Source: Myxocyprinus asiaticus
Lineage: Eukaryota > Chordata > Actinopteri > Cypriniformes > Catostomidae
NCBI RefSeq assembly: GCF_019703515.2
Contig: NC_059372.1
Span: forward strand, 11,331,492-11,395,491
DNA length: 64,000 bases
Direction of reading: 5' to 3'
The number at the start of each line of letters is the position of its first letter. Position 1 is the first letter of the stretch. The position numbers were made by a program, and so were the translations under genes. Shown here piece by piece: positions 1 to 33,269 of the stretch. The notes beneath the pieces are model-generated. The model ran no database searches and was not told the origin of the DNA. It saw only the letters and a program-made list of their open reading frames with translations.

Positions 1-603
1 AGACGCCTCACATGTCCTCAGCTGACAGCTTCATTGAATTCTACCTGCTCAACACCAGTTTCATGTACAACAGTAAAGAGAAGACTCAGGGGTGCAGGCC
101 TTATGGGAAGAACTGCAAAGAAAAAGCCACTTTTGAAAAAGAAAAACAAAAAGAAAAGTTTAGAGTGGGCAAAGAAACACAGACATTGGACAACAGATAA
201 TTGGAAAAGAGCGTTATGGATCTTAACCCCTTTGAGATTTTGTGGGATCAGCTAGACTGTAAGGTGCGTGAGAAGTGCCCGACAAGACAGCCACATCTAT
301 GGCAAGTGCTACAGGAAGTGTGGGGTGAAATGTCACCTGAGTATCTGGACAAACTGACAGCTAGAATGCCAAGGATCTTCAAAGCTGTCATTGCTGCATG
401 TGGAGGATTTTTTGATGAGAACTCTTTGAAGTAGTTTAAGAAGTTCTGAAATTTTTTCCAATTCTTAATAGTAATTTTGCACATTATTAATGTCCTGACT
501 ATACATTGTGATCAGTTGAATGACACTTTGGTGAATAAAAGTATCATTTTCTTTCCAGAAGAGCAAAATCTGTACATTATTCCAAACTTTTGGCAACCAG
601 TGT
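1..603 (+). mobile_element. Tc1/mariner remnant, 3' half of a transposase
   Basis: Two plus-strand reading fragments resemble a Tc1 transposase C-terminus. One, near 34-200, has the K-rich stretch and HRHWT-like motif. The other, 201-434, contains DLNPFEILWDQL (catalytic-Glu region) and ends in VIAACGGFF, typical of the last residues of these enzymes. The reading frame is broken between them, with the central catalytic part missing. The element probably ends near 603, where an AAACTTTTGGCAACCAG-type terminal repeat is followed by a TA-containing flank. The 5' part is absent or lies left of the window. It sits in what should be the last intron of spryd3. Confidence 0.75.
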
Positions 604-1652
604 ATATCTAATCATATTGACTACAGACTAACTTTAAACCTAATTTTACCTCCTAAAAGAAAACCATTTGAATCCCCCCCAAAAAAAATTACTTCATTTA
701 TAAATAATTTATACCTTGATATTACTAAAGGATGTTTTTGTCAGATTTAGCTTCTGGGGATACATTTTTGTCTTTAAGGATAGTTCAGTGATTGCAGTTT
801 TACCCTACATTTTCTCATTATATTTGACTGACCGATCAATCATAATTTAATGACTTTTTGTCTGTGCACCTTTCATCGTTTGTGTAATAAATGCAAAACG
901 GTTCTTTTTTTTTTAACCACAAACACCCAACTCAAACTTGTTACCAAAGACCTCAAAGCCTTCGTTTGACAGCTAGACAAATTAATTGTCATTATTTTTT
1001 TTAGATGTTGTTTTTAATGCACACTAGAGTTGGTTTAACATTCATTTATCAAGCCAATGATTAATCAAGTCCTCACAGAAGATTAATGCATTAAGGACTC
1101 TGAGTGGGACGGTATGCTATTGAGAGCCCTCTGTGCAAAACATTGGGCTGCACAACTCTGTAATCATGAACTTTCTGGCCGTTGAATCAACACGATGGTT
1201 TAACCACAGCGTCGTTTGTCATTGGCCCAGTGGGTGAAAGTTAATGTGATCACTTCCACTCTTATGCAAGAATATTGATGAGTTTGCTGTCAAGCTCACT
1301 TGGTTCATCATCATCAAATAAGTTTATTAAGGATAAAGGAAAACCCAAATACGTTTAAGAGTAATTTGCTTTCAGACATTTCCGTCAATCACCTTGGAAA
1401 GACTTATTGGAAAATAAAAGAATGCTAAAACCTTGTCTGTGCTCCAAAGCAGATGTTTGTAGAGTGCTAATCTTTGTTCATCTTGTATTTACGAATCCTC
1501 TAAAGTATCCAGAGTTTTGGCTGCTGTGCAAGACACCAGTTTTTTTTAGGACTGTTAAACACCCTGTCTGGAAATGCTGACTCACTCTCACCCCTTTTTG
1601 CTCTCAGACTGTGGAATTGCTGACTCACTGTCGCCCCTATGTGCTCATCTAG
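604..1652. other. Last intron of spryd3, no coding exon seen
   Basis: AT-rich non-coding sequence between the Tc1 remnant and the last spryd3 exon. I see no further exon, tRNA or clear repeat. Two short similar tracts at about 1575-1605 and 1617-1640, both containing CTGACTCACT, form a local duplication just before the splice acceptor. Confidence 0.4.
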
Positions 1653-1787
1653 GTGTTCTTCACCCGAAACGGCAAGATTATTGGCAGAAGGGAGGTGGTG
1701 GTTCCGGCTGGGGGGTTTTACCCCACTATCGGTCTGCTCAGCACCGGAGAAAAAGTCAAAGTTGACCTCCATCCTCTCAGTGGCTAA
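1653..1787 (+). CDS. spryd3: SPRY domain-containing protein 3, last coding exon (partial gene)
   Basis: After the acceptor ending CATCTAG at 1652, an open frame of 44 codons runs to TAA at 1785-1787. It encodes the end of a SPRY fold: a VFFTRNGKIIG strand, then REVVVPAGGFYPTIG and the terminal GEKVKVDLHPLSG. The FF-T-NG and GGFYPTIG motifs are usual for the last strands of SPRY domains, and I recognise this ending as SPRYD3-like. The function of SPRYD3 is poorly defined; SPRY domains bind peptide ligands. The rest of the gene lies upstream, outside the window. Human SPRYD3 lies near CSAD and ZNF740 on 12q13, and both are found downstream here, which supports the name. An alternative is another SPRY protein of the RANBP9/10 type. 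Confidence 0.75.
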   Translation: MFFTRNGKIIGRREVVVPAGGFYPTIGLLSTGEKVKVDLHPLSG

Positions 1788-2156
1788 TGAATGCAGAGCT
1801 TAGTGAATCCATATCCCCAATCCTGCTGTCAGCCAATCGCAACATTTCACTAACCCACCATGCTGAAGTTCAGGGACAGAATTGATACACCAAGAAAGAA
1901 TGGTGGGAATGGTTTATTTATGCTTTAAACAAATACAAAAAGGCACTTGAGAATGCAACAGTGTAACACTTTCAAAGTTTAACACGCCCACATAAGTGCA
2001 TGTTTCACTGCAGAAACAGAACAGCATTTCTCAGATACTTCATTTCAGCTTAAAACTCATTATTTAAAACTCCAGCTTAAATGATTTACTCTGAGACCAT
2101 ATAGAAGGTTATGGCTTCAATATTGGGCTTTAAAACTGTTTAGCCTAATGAACGAA

Positions 2157-2729
2157 TTAAAGGAATGTTCCAGGTTCAATACAAGTTAAGGTCACTCAAC
2201 ATCATTTGTAGCATAATATTGATTACCACAGAAAATAATTTCAACTCACCCCTCGATATAAAAACAAATGCTGTTACAGTAAGGCTCTTACATTGGAAGT
2301 CAATGGGGCCAGCTCATAAACATTAAAATATACATTGTTTCAAAAGTATATTCACAAGATGTAAACATTATACGTGTAAACATGATTTTAGTGTGATAAA
2401 GTCTATGTTCTACTTGATTTTAATGTTATAAAATTGATTACAAGTTTTATTAGCGTAATGGCATCATGGCAATGAAGTTGTAATATTGATATAACTTTAC
2501 ACAGGTAAAGCACAAGGTAAGCGATTTTATTACACTGAAATCATGTAAACATGTAATGTTTACATCTTGACTATCCTTTTGGAACTGTGTGTATTTTAAT
2601 GTTTATGGACTGGCCCCATTGACTTTCATTGTTAGAGCCTTACTGTAACAACGATTTTTAGTTTATATATATATATATGCCACAAATGCTGTCGATTGGG
2701 CTTGTATTGAACCTGGAAAATTTCTTTAA
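2157..2729. mobile_element. Long-inverted-repeat MITE, family A (GTTCAATACAAGTTAAG type)
   Basis: The left end reads TTAAAGGAATGTTCCAGG followed by TTCAATACAAGTTAAG. The right end is its inverted complement, with CTTGTATTGAACCTGG and a TTTAA end. Inner parts such as the block around CAATGGGGCC also recur in inverted form. No protein is encoded. Related copies occur at about 9262-9507, 29513-30055 and 41293-42409. Confidence 0.75.
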
Positions 2730-4159
2730 TATAAGAGACATTTTATTAAAAATTGCATAGAAAATATGCATTGAGCTATATATTTTTTTAAAGTACATAT
2801 TTAAATGTATATATTGGCTGCTATACAAACGTATTCAGCAAATCAGGAACAAAAAAACAACAAAAAAACAGGTTGATTAATGTGAGATTTAATCAGAAAG
2901 GAATGGAGAACCATCACACCCTAAAGAATCTTGAAGGTGATGAAAGCATATTATGGTCTTTTTTTTTTTCTTTCTTTTTATGATTCATTCTGAATGTCAA
3001 ATTTAATCAAGAGCAACTTTTGCTATTATTTCTGTCTCAAAAGCGGTGGAGGGAAGGTGCTTGCCAGTAAACAGCATTAAGTAATTTCTAAGGCGAGTTG
3101 TATCGTCTCCAGTCGTATATCTTATACATTCTTCTGTCATCGGGAAGAATGCTAATCAGCAACTCCAGACCAGATACAGTGCAAAAAAAAGAAACATAAT
3201 GCACTGAATAGGCTACTTAAAGTTTTATAAATAAATAAATATGAATGCAACATAACAGATCAGTATATCTTTATTTAGTTCAAGTGGGTTTCTCCAAGCC
3301 TTTCTGTAAATTTTGTTCTAACAATTTGTTGCGGTTTGTGGACGTTTGATCAGATTGTGCAGGGCAGATGCCACATTGGAGTAGGATTTAATTTAGCGAA
3401 AAACATTGAGCTGTTTATAAGCATTGTCTGCTGTAATGTGAACTAGTCCTGTTCACAAATGCCAAAAGCACTTTAGAGATGCCTCAAATTACACTGATGG
3501 GTGATCAGTCATTAACCTGTTGCCCTCTAGACTTCTAAACAGACGCCATTTTGCACATCTCATTGCAATAATGTTCTACTTGTTCCTTTTACATATCACA
3601 TATGGGACAAAATGAAATGTTTCATGAATGTACTTTGCCAAATTTATTGTCTGTTTTTGTCACCTTTAATATGGTTCTCCCTCAACAGGTCTTATCTAAA
3701 CATTGCATGTACTATTTTGAATGATTTTATCAAACTGCTCAGTTTAAGTTGTATCATGTAGATTGCTGAATGACAGGACATAGGCTAAGTTTGGAATGGA
3801 ATCCTAGCATACAGCATACTACGCAGTATATACTGTACACTTGCATTTAAAAGAAAGATATGAAGCAAAATGCAGTGAGCTTTTCAAATGGTAGTATGCC
3901 GCATTGTTGTCTCAACATCAACACAATTTATTTGTATTTCAGTGCAGTCCAGTTATCAGCTTTTGGAAAGTCTTATTAAATCATGAGTAAAGGAAGAGAA
4001 TGTTAAAATCCTTAGATTATGCACATTATATACATAATATATACTACAGAAATAGAGTAGAATGGTAAAATGCTATTTCAAACATACAGTGCATTTACAC
4101 CCTTATAAAAATGAGCATTTTTACTATAGTAATATTGTAGTAACCAAGATGAGATGTAT

Positions 4160-4203
4160 GTGTGTGTGTGTGTGTGTGTGTATATACATATACACATATA
4201 TAT

Positions 4204-4292
<89 letters not shown>

Positions 4293-4303
4293 CACATATA
4301 CAC

Positions 4304-4357
<54 letters not shown>

Positions 4358-4361
4358 GTAT

Positions 4362-4396
<35 letters not shown>

Positions 4397-4417
4397 CACA
4401 TATACACGTGTATATAA
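4160..4417. repeat. Compound (TG)n/(TA)n/(CA)n microsatellite
   Basis: About 258 bp of alternating purine-pyrimidine sequence: TG, TA, CA, TA, CA, TA, TA, CA and TA blocks with a few ACGTG interruptions. Every reading frame through it is open, so predicted ORFs here are artefacts. Such tracts can adopt Z-DNA or cruciform structures and are highly length-variable. Confidence 0.95.
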
Positions 4418-4885
4418 TAATATTTTTATTTTGTGTTGCAGAAACTAGTTTTACTAAAATAATATTATTGTAACCTTTTTTACAATTACCAGTGGTTTTC
4501 CAGTAGTATCCATATACTAATTATGCTTTTACTATAGTAATTGTAATAACCATGACTGTTGGAACCATGGTCAATTTTGTGGTTACTATGGTTTTACTAC
4601 AGATGTCATGTTTAAACTATAGTTACTGTAGTAAAAACCATTGTTAATTATCGTATAGGCATGCACACCAATACGCTGATAACTCCCACTTCTAAAAGTC
4701 TGACAATGCAAGAAAAAACATGTTTACATGAGATTCAAAATTGGGTTAATCTTTGCTTTTGACCTCAAAACGTAATCAGTCATGCGCACAACACTTGTGA
4801 ACATTGGATAAGCCAGAAAGACTGCCGGTAAAGGTGTTTACATGCAACAAGAAATCGAGGTAATCGACAAAAATCCATTTTATAT

Positions 4886-5300
4886 AAAGGTGCATTCAGT
4901 AACTTTTGTCTTTGCGTCATCTTGGATTTACACGACACCTAGCGGCTTGGATGCAGCATCATTTTAAATCAATAGTTTTCAGTTTCAGATGCCATTGTAG
5001 AAATTTAGTATTCAGTCAGCCATGATTACTTTTATCAATGAATGAAAGTGTCAAAAAACAGAATGGTTATTGAGATTAAGTGAGTAGTATTCAGCTGGTC
5101 ATGTGATTCTAACATGGCAGCCCCCATGTGCGGACCCTCTCCATGTAGAATAAAACAGCTTTTATAAGGTTACTGATATGACTGGAGTCTTCATGTTAAT
5201 GTGAGTGCTCATGATTTCCTTCAAATATTGCAAACTTACAATTCATGTCTTTAGGAGTTAAACATATTTTAATGAGGAAAAAATTACTGAATGCACCTTT
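4886..5300. mobile_element. MITE with 17-bp perfect terminal inverted repeats
   Basis: The left end AAAGGTGCATTCAGTAA and right end TTACTGAATGCACCTTT are perfect inverted copies bounding 415 bp without coding capacity. The flanks (an AAATCGAGGTAATCGAC-like side and a GAGGTTACCCC side) look like the split halves of an older repeat, so the element appears inserted into another repeat. Confidence 0.8.
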
Positions 5301-6412
5301 AAACCGTTTATGAGGTTACCCCAACAAAGGAAACCTGTTTAAGGCGTTTACACGACCTATTACATGGTGTCGGCTTATGCATATTCGGTGTAAGATTGTG
5401 CATGTAAATGCTCTAATATATACTCAAATAGTCGGTGATGGGATAAAGGGATTTAGATTATGATTAATGAGCTTTGATTCACTGATTTGATTTAAAGTCC
5501 CTCCGTTTTTATATACTGGTGTATAACACCCAGCATGTTAATTATTGACAGGTATTTTCTTCCATCTATTTTTTAATTAATAAATTAATATTCAATTTAG
5601 CATGGTATGTTGAGTCAGAGTAAAATTATCACTGTTAAGAAAGGAAAGGGTGTCACAAGCTTCTAAAGCTTTTAATTTGGTGCTTAAATGCTGCATGGAG
5701 AGAATTCAATTTTCATGATCAGACCATTTAGCAAAGAATTTCTGTATTCCAGACATAAATTGACAGCGCAGGGAAGCCAAAACCAAATACCTCTATCATT
5801 TTAGCTTATGCAAATGGCAAAAAAAGCCAAGAGGCTATCTTCTCCAAATCCTGTGAATTCCTCTGCTGGAATGTGGTTGCTTGACACATGTGTGATGATC
5901 AGTTTTGTCACACATTGTAGATGTTGTTCTAATTGTAGCATGCACTCTTTTGCTAATCTGTGTACATAACTTGTTAATAAATTATTTCTACACAAACCAT
6001 ACATGGGCTCTGATGTTCTGTGAAATTCCTTTTCAAAATCAAATTTAACGTCTGTAGTAATGTTATTATCCATGGTGGCTGTATCTTCTGAATGCATGCA
6101 CATTTTCTAATAAACACACTTAATTCACAAAAATAGTAGCACCATCTTTATTTCAAATTGCAGTAGACCAAAAAAAAAAAAACCTCCGGAAAACACGAGT
6201 TGTGGAAAGTAAGATGTGACCTAGGAGCTTTACATTGCACGCTATTGGAGACTAGAAATCTTTCCCTCACAGTTTTGTTTTCATTCATGTCAGTAATCAA
6301 ATATATTGCTTACTGTTTAAAGGTACGTCATTACGGCGACTCACTGTACAGAGTTGTTTGGAGGAAACATTAAAACAAACTGCTTTCAGGCACAAGATTC
6401 TGTAGTAGTAAA

Positions 6413-6418
6413 TTTATT
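6413..6418 (-). terminator. Candidate distal poly(A) signal of lima1
   Basis: TTTATT on the plus strand gives AATAAA in the lima1 sense, about 1.18 kb downstream of the stop codon. It is the only candidate of the three I noted that is not inside a MITE. Usage cannot be judged from sequence alone. Confidence 0.3.
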
Positions 6419-6643
6419 TTAAACAATAGTATTCCAGGATATTTGGTCCAGTGATTAAAAAAAGATAACATTTAAAATGCAATTAAATAGTACCATTTAG
6501 CAATAAAGTAAAACGTTCAGAAGTTGCCAGCTCAATTAAATGTGGTACAGGCAAGTGCATGAAAATAGTGGTAGACCATATAACATAATGTGTTTGAACT
6601 GAACAAAACTTTAAAATTCCACAAAAGTGAAGCCTCCTATTTC

Positions 6644-6914
6644 TTAAAAGGATAGTTCGCCCCTAAAAGAACAATTCTGTCATTATTTTCTCACTTTCAA
6701 ATAGTTGCAGACGCTTTCTTTAATTGAACACAAAAATGAGATGTTAGGCAGAGGGTTAGCCTCAGTCACCATTCACTTTTATTGTTTGGAAAAGAGATGC
6801 AAAGCAACTGAATGGTGACTAAAACCATGTCCACGGAAGAAAGCAAGTCATACAGGTTTGGAACAAATGAGGGCGAGTAAAGAATTTTCATTTTTGGGTG
6901 AACAATCCCTTTAA
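6644..6914. mobile_element. Hairpin MITE, family B, in the presumed lima1 3' UTR
   Basis: The left end TTAAAAGGATAGTTCGCCC and the right end GGGTGAACAATCCCTTTAA are inverted copies. The inner sequence (TTCACTTTTATT block against its complement) also folds back. The same family recurs at 7147-7417, 11667-12129, 46304-46992, 48153-48754 and split at 49779-51589. Confidence 0.85.
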
Positions 6915-7146
6915 GATGGGGTGCTTTACAAACTGAATATAGATAAGCCTAATGATCAAATCTTAAGTTCTTTAAAGTAATATCAAAAACATAATTGGTC
7001 GGTTTTTGTTCCTGTTGTTTTTGATGCGCATTCTTATTCTGATATTGAACAAAGCAGCAGAAAATATTCTATAGTCCATTAACATAAAAGAACATAAAAA
7101 AGTAACAAATGATTTAAAATTTCATAAAACTATACTTGACAATGTT

Positions 7147-7417
7147 TTAAAGGGATAGTTCACCCCAAAATAATTGTCATCATCTACTCACTCTCATGTT
7201 GTTCCAAACCCATATGACCTCCTTCCATGGAGCATAAAAAAAGATGTTAGGCAGAACGTAATCCTCAAGTCACTATTCACTTTATTGCATACAATAAAAG
7301 TGAATGGTGACTGAGATTGTCAGTCCTTAACATTCTGCCTAACATCTTTTCCGTTCCACGGAAGTCAGTCAGTTTGTCATGGGTTTGGAACAACATTTAG
7401 GTGAACTATCCCTTCAA
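7147..7417. mobile_element. Hairpin MITE, family B, 182 bp after the lima1 stop codon
   Basis: TTAAAGGGATAGTTCACCCC at the left and an AGGTGAACTATCCCTTCAA end at the right are near-perfect inverted ends. The whole element folds into one hairpin, with GTTGTTCCAAACCCAT paired to its complement. In lima1 orientation it carries an AATAAA at 7286-7281. Confidence 0.85.
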
Positions 7418-7598
7418 GGGCTACCGTTTTATCTAAAGAAACTTTCTGAAAAACGACTTGTTTTTTTGTATAGTTACATACATTTATAGGCACATGTAAA
7501 AAGCTTAAGAAATAAATTGCACAAAAGGACAGAAATTCGAAGACAACATAAAAATACATTGGTTCTTCTAGGAATAAATGACTATTTAATTTTTTCAC

Positions 7599-29031
<21,433 letters not shown>

Positions 29032-29061
29032 CTCTGTTCCCTGATGTCTTCAGTACGAGTT
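29032..29061 (-). other. lima1 5' UTR part of exon 1
   Basis: In the lima1 direction a pyrimidine-rich acceptor (TTTCTTTCAAACAG) precedes 30 nt and then the ATG at 29031. The start codon context is CAGAGATGG (G at +4). The acceptor implies an upstream non-coding exon, placed near 31860-31950. Confidence 0.6.
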
Positions 29062-29512
29062 CTGTTTGAAAGAAACAGTGACATACATTTAAAATAAATG
29101 AACATAAAATGTGGAAGCAAGATTAAATGAATTCAAAGACCAATAAAATTAGCCCAACATTTGTTCGGATTTTACATTTTAATATGCTTTAATGAAACTG
29201 TTGCATTGAAGATTTTTATCACACACGAATCAAATTATTGTGCAATGAGTTCCCAAAGACACCTGTTTTCGTCATCTTACTCTCGAAATGAGTCATCATG
29301 CATCACTGCACGACACCTGCAGCAACTCACCTGAGTGTCCAGACATGCTATGACTTATGCTTGATAGAACAGGAAACGGTGAAGCAATACTCTTATCTCA
29401 CATGTTGCACTGTCTGTTAAAGCTCTAACCAAATTAAAAGGAAATACTGTAGATAGGGGGGGAAGCACAAACATATGCCTACATATGAATTCTTCACGTA
29501 CACAGGGAGCCC

Positions 29513-30055
29513 TTTAAAAGGAATATTCCGGGTTCAATACAACTTAAGCTCAAACGACAGCATTTCTGGCATAATGTTGATTACCATTTCTTAAAGCAAA
29601 AACCGAGGTACATTGAGGCACTTACAATGGAAGTGAAAGGGGGGCCAATTCTTCGGAAGGGTTTAAAGGCAGAAATGTGAAGCTTATTTTATAAAAGCAC
29701 TTACATTAATTCTTCTGTTAAAACTCATGTAATATTTGAGCAGTAAAGTTGTTTAAATCATTATTTTTTTTACAGTCATTTTGGGGTTTGTTGACTACAT
29801 CGTAATAGCAACGAAGTTGTAAAACTGGATACAACTTTACACAGAAATGGTTAGCAAGCGATTTTATCACATTAAAATCATGTTAACACACATATTGTTT
29901 ACATCTTGTGGCTATAATTTTGAAACAGTGAGTATTTTAACGTTTACGGATTGGCCCCATTCACTTCCATTATAAGTACCTCAATCAATATTATGCCACA
30001 AATGCTGTAGATTGAGCTTAATTTGTATTGAACAATGCAATATAATTTAATATGA
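29513..30055. mobile_element. Long-inverted-repeat MITE, family A
   Basis: AAAAGGAATATTCCGGGTTC then AATACAACTTAAGC at the left; the right side has ATGCTGTAGATTGAGC and TTGTATTGAACAATG in inverted sense. The inner CAATTCTTCGG and GGCCCCATT blocks are shared with the other family A copies. It lies between the lima1 coding exon 1 and the predicted 5' UTR exon. Confidence 0.75.
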
Positions 30056-31859
30056 TAAACAGAAACTGTGAAGAAACTTCCTACTGGAAAAGTATTTCCA
30101 ATAAGGTCTACTTTTGGTGTAATCGTTCTTCAGACATGAGCATGTACAGAATGGCTCAGTGGTCTGGTGGAAACACTTTTATTAAGATTTTTTTTATTTA
30201 ATTAATTTTTTTCAATACAGATTATATAATCAGCATAAATATTTGAGCAAAAGTTCAGCAGAAGCAAAGAAATCTGACATTTTGTACAAAAGGCGTTAAC
30301 ATGGTCAATGTCACCGATTTCTGACAAATAATTAGCTTATTTGATTAGTGAAGAGAAAATAGTCCTGAATCGTATATATTTATTGTCCATTTTACACAAT
30401 CATTTTTCTTTTAAAATGTCTTAAACTCCTTTGTTTATTTGTAGGTTTAATTATAAAAATCCAAGATTTTCAATGTGATCTCAGACTTCAGTATCACTGA
30501 TCCACTCACACATTAGGATCAAGATCAAAGAATTGGCCTGTTCTATTAGTCAAAGTGATTTATTCAGTTAACAACCCCAATTAGGTCTCTTTAATAACAA
30601 TGCTGCAAATTAACACGCTTATGACTTGAGTAAAATAGCAACTCAAACATGTTCTCCCTGGCTGTACAGCTGAGCGGAGTTCATTGCTTTGGGTAACAAA
30701 AAGCACAGAATCAAGCAATGCTGGACTGAAACACCTGTGTCATTCTCTTTACTCAAGCTGCTGACACAGCAACGGAGTCATCATTGCCTCAAATTACTCA
30801 TGCATGACACAAATCAAAGAACAGAATTACAAATGGCACAAATCTTAAAAACCAGCCCAAGATATCTTATGTCTCTCAATAGTTGAGAAATAATGTCTAA
30901 AGAGCACAAAAAAAGAGGAACTCTTGGAAAGCAGGAATTGTGAGCGTCTCTCATATCGAAACATTAAGCAAATGACAAACTCTCTCTCATTCAGAAACAC
31001 GGAAGCAGTCAAGCGTCATTGCCTAAAGTCATCAAACTGAAAGAGGCTTTGCAATATGGTTATATTTGTAATTATTAATTGCCTTATGCTTTAATTAGGT
31101 TCATTTAGCTGTAGTTCAGATACCACAAAGATGCTTCAAGGAAACATTCAGCCATACTGCACACAGTAAATACTCATTTTAATAGCAATTCTTCAAGAAG
31201 GTCAGTGAAGCAGAAACATCTCACAGGTCACATCAACACTTCAGCATGCTAAGACAAGCCTCTACTTAGTTCCCAGAAGACAGACGTTATCTGACTTATC
31301 ATTCAACTCTTGTTTTTAATACTTAAATTATATCAGCAGAATTTCCACACCTTTTGAGCAATGAATTTCAAAGACTTTTCAGTTCATTCATGGTTACTGT
31401 ATAAGGATTTCTAAAAATCTATTTATAGAGATTGAACTCACAATGTCTAGCTGATTACATATCAAATATGTAAAAAAATCAAATAAATAAAAATATCATT
31501 TATTTGATAATTTACCAAGAACTGAGATGACAAAAACAATGAAAACCAAGCATCTTCTGTCATTTTAGAGTGCAAGCAAGAAGGGAAAAAAGCCAACTTT
31601 TTTTCAACTTACTTGACAAGTTATATCCATTAACACCACAAACTTACAAAAATGATACAGCTGGTGAGACAATACAATTGACTGGGAAGTAAAAAGTTAG
31701 ACAGAGCACAATTTAAATAGGAAATCAAAGCCACCACTCATTCTCAACCAAACCACAGAGCATGCACTCCCAAAATGCAAAACATGACAAACTTGGGTCA
31801 GCTTTGAATTTAAACACCATTACAAACAAAGGCATTAAACCCAATAAAAGCAGACATAC
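30056..31859. other. lima1 5' UTR intron, no further feature
   Basis: AT-rich sequence between the family A MITE and the predicted first exon. I found no additional exon, clear repeat or RNA gene. A plus-strand frame at 30689-30886 has no recognisable domain. Confidence 0.4.
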
Positions 31860-32050
31860 CCTGTGTTTGTGAGCTATCAAGTCTCCTCTTGCAATCTTTC
31901 AAGTTTTTCTTGTTAGCCAGTCCTTCTCAATGCTCTCTGCACACTCAACTCACACTACTCTACTTGTGAGTGAGGAAATATACTGACCCCTCTCAGCCAA
32001 TGAGAGGAGAGTTCCTTTTCACCTAGCAGGTAAGGCCACACCCACTCAAG
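31860..32050 (-). promoter_or_regulatory. Predicted promoter and non-coding first exon of lima1 (long isoform)
   Basis: Read on the minus strand, a CACCC-type GTGGGTGTGGCC (32034-32047) precedes an inverted CCAAT box (ATTGGCTGAG, 31991-32000). A TATA-like GTATATTT follows at about 31983-31976. A start near 31950 would give a first exon ending at 31860 with a donor (ACAGG then GTATGT). Coding exon 1 begins with a splice acceptor, as this model requires. This is motif-based inference only. Confidence 0.45.
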
Positions 32051-32855
32051 GGGCTCTCCAATATATCAGGCTCCTAACAGAGCAAACAATCTGAAGAGTG
32101 AGTCAACAGGACCACAAAGCGGTCTGGGAATCTTACTGGATTCCTGGAAGTGTGAGTTATATCCCCGCCTCCTTTCAAATGAGATCATCAAACCAAAAGA
32201 GCATTTCCGCCTTGTATTATGCTGAAATGCATTACTTTTGGGTTCATCTGAGATATAAGTACAGCAGAAAACAGGTAACATAGTAAATGTTTGGGGGATT
32301 TACCCTCTAAATTACATGGAAACCAAGAGGGTAGATTCAAGATACTGAGCAGTTTATCAGATGAGAAATATTTATCCACAATAATCTCATTTGTAATGTT
32401 TAACTTGTAACTGAAAAAAAAAAAAAGCAAAAAAAAGCAGTGTAATCGGAGTGACTGCATTTCATTGTGTGCATATTTATATTTACATTGGAAATTAACA
32501 TGCTGTTTACAAACTGTGGGACTGAGCCATTGACCAGTGGTGTCTCACAAAGGAGTCTCTTCAGGATGGTATCTTCAGGCTCACTGGACCAGTTTCAAAT
32601 AATCCCAGTCACATGGAAGTCTTGCTTGAAAATGGGCTCTGCATTCCATTCTTTCAGCATGTTACTGCATGTTATTTGTGCTTAACACATTACTGTATCT
32701 ATAAATGTGTTTTTCCTTTACCCATTCTCCTAGTTGAACATATAAATCACATGAATTATATGTATGAATCTGTGCAGTAGCATACATGAAAATAAAAAAT
32801 CAGCTCTCTTATATTTCTATAAATTTTGCACACATTAAATTTGTAATTTGGATCA

Positions 32856-33269
32856 TTTTTATTCTCTCCCCTTTTCTCCCCAATTTAGAATGCCCAATTC
32901 CCAATGCACTGTAAATCCTCGTGGTGGCAGAGGACAAATCTCAGTTGCCTCCTTGTCTGAGACCGTCAATCTGCACGTCTTATCGCGTGGCTTGTTGAGC
33001 GAGTTACCGTGGAGACGTAGCGCATGTGGAGGCCCACGCTATTCTCCGCGGCATCCATGCACAACTCACCACGTGCCCCACCGAGAGCGAGAACCACACA
33101 TTATAGTGACCACAAGGATTTCACCCATGTGACTCTACCCTCCCTAACAACCGGGCCAATTTGATTGCTTAGGAGACCTGGCTGGAGTCACTCAGCACAC
33201 CCTGGATTCGAACTCGCGACTCCAGGGGTGGTAGTTAGCGTCAATACTCGCTGAGCTACCCAGGCCCCC
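32856..33269 (-). mobile_element. tRNA-derived SINE (HAmo-like), reverse orientation
   Basis: This is the inverted copy of the SINE at 22617-23033. The tail side, with CCCCAATTTAGAATGCCCAA, is at the left. The tRNA-like head is at the right and contains the complement of the B box (GGATTCGAACTCGCGACTCC) and of the A box (CTGAGCTACCCAGGC). It lies just upstream of lima1 in intergenic sequence. Confidence 0.85.

Larger units (their letters stand above)
1788..6412. other. Intergenic region between spryd3 and lima1 (convergent genes)
   Basis: The spryd3 3' UTR must begin at 1788, but I cannot place its poly(A) site. The region is AT-rich and contains the MITEs and microsatellite listed separately. 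Between 4480 and 4650 there is a family of short imperfect inverted units around ACCATGG and TTTACTATAGTAA. A minus-strand open frame at 5801-6103 (100 aa) matches nothing I recognise. Confidence 0.5.

Noticed and set aside
4062..4473. Several open frames of about 90-128 aa on both strands
   Set aside because: They are translations of the TG/TA/CA microsatellite (alternating V-C, Y-I, T-H) and cannot be real proteins.
5801..6103. Minus-strand open frame of 100 aa
   Set aside because: No domain, splice context or family resemblance recognised; too short to support as a gene on its own.
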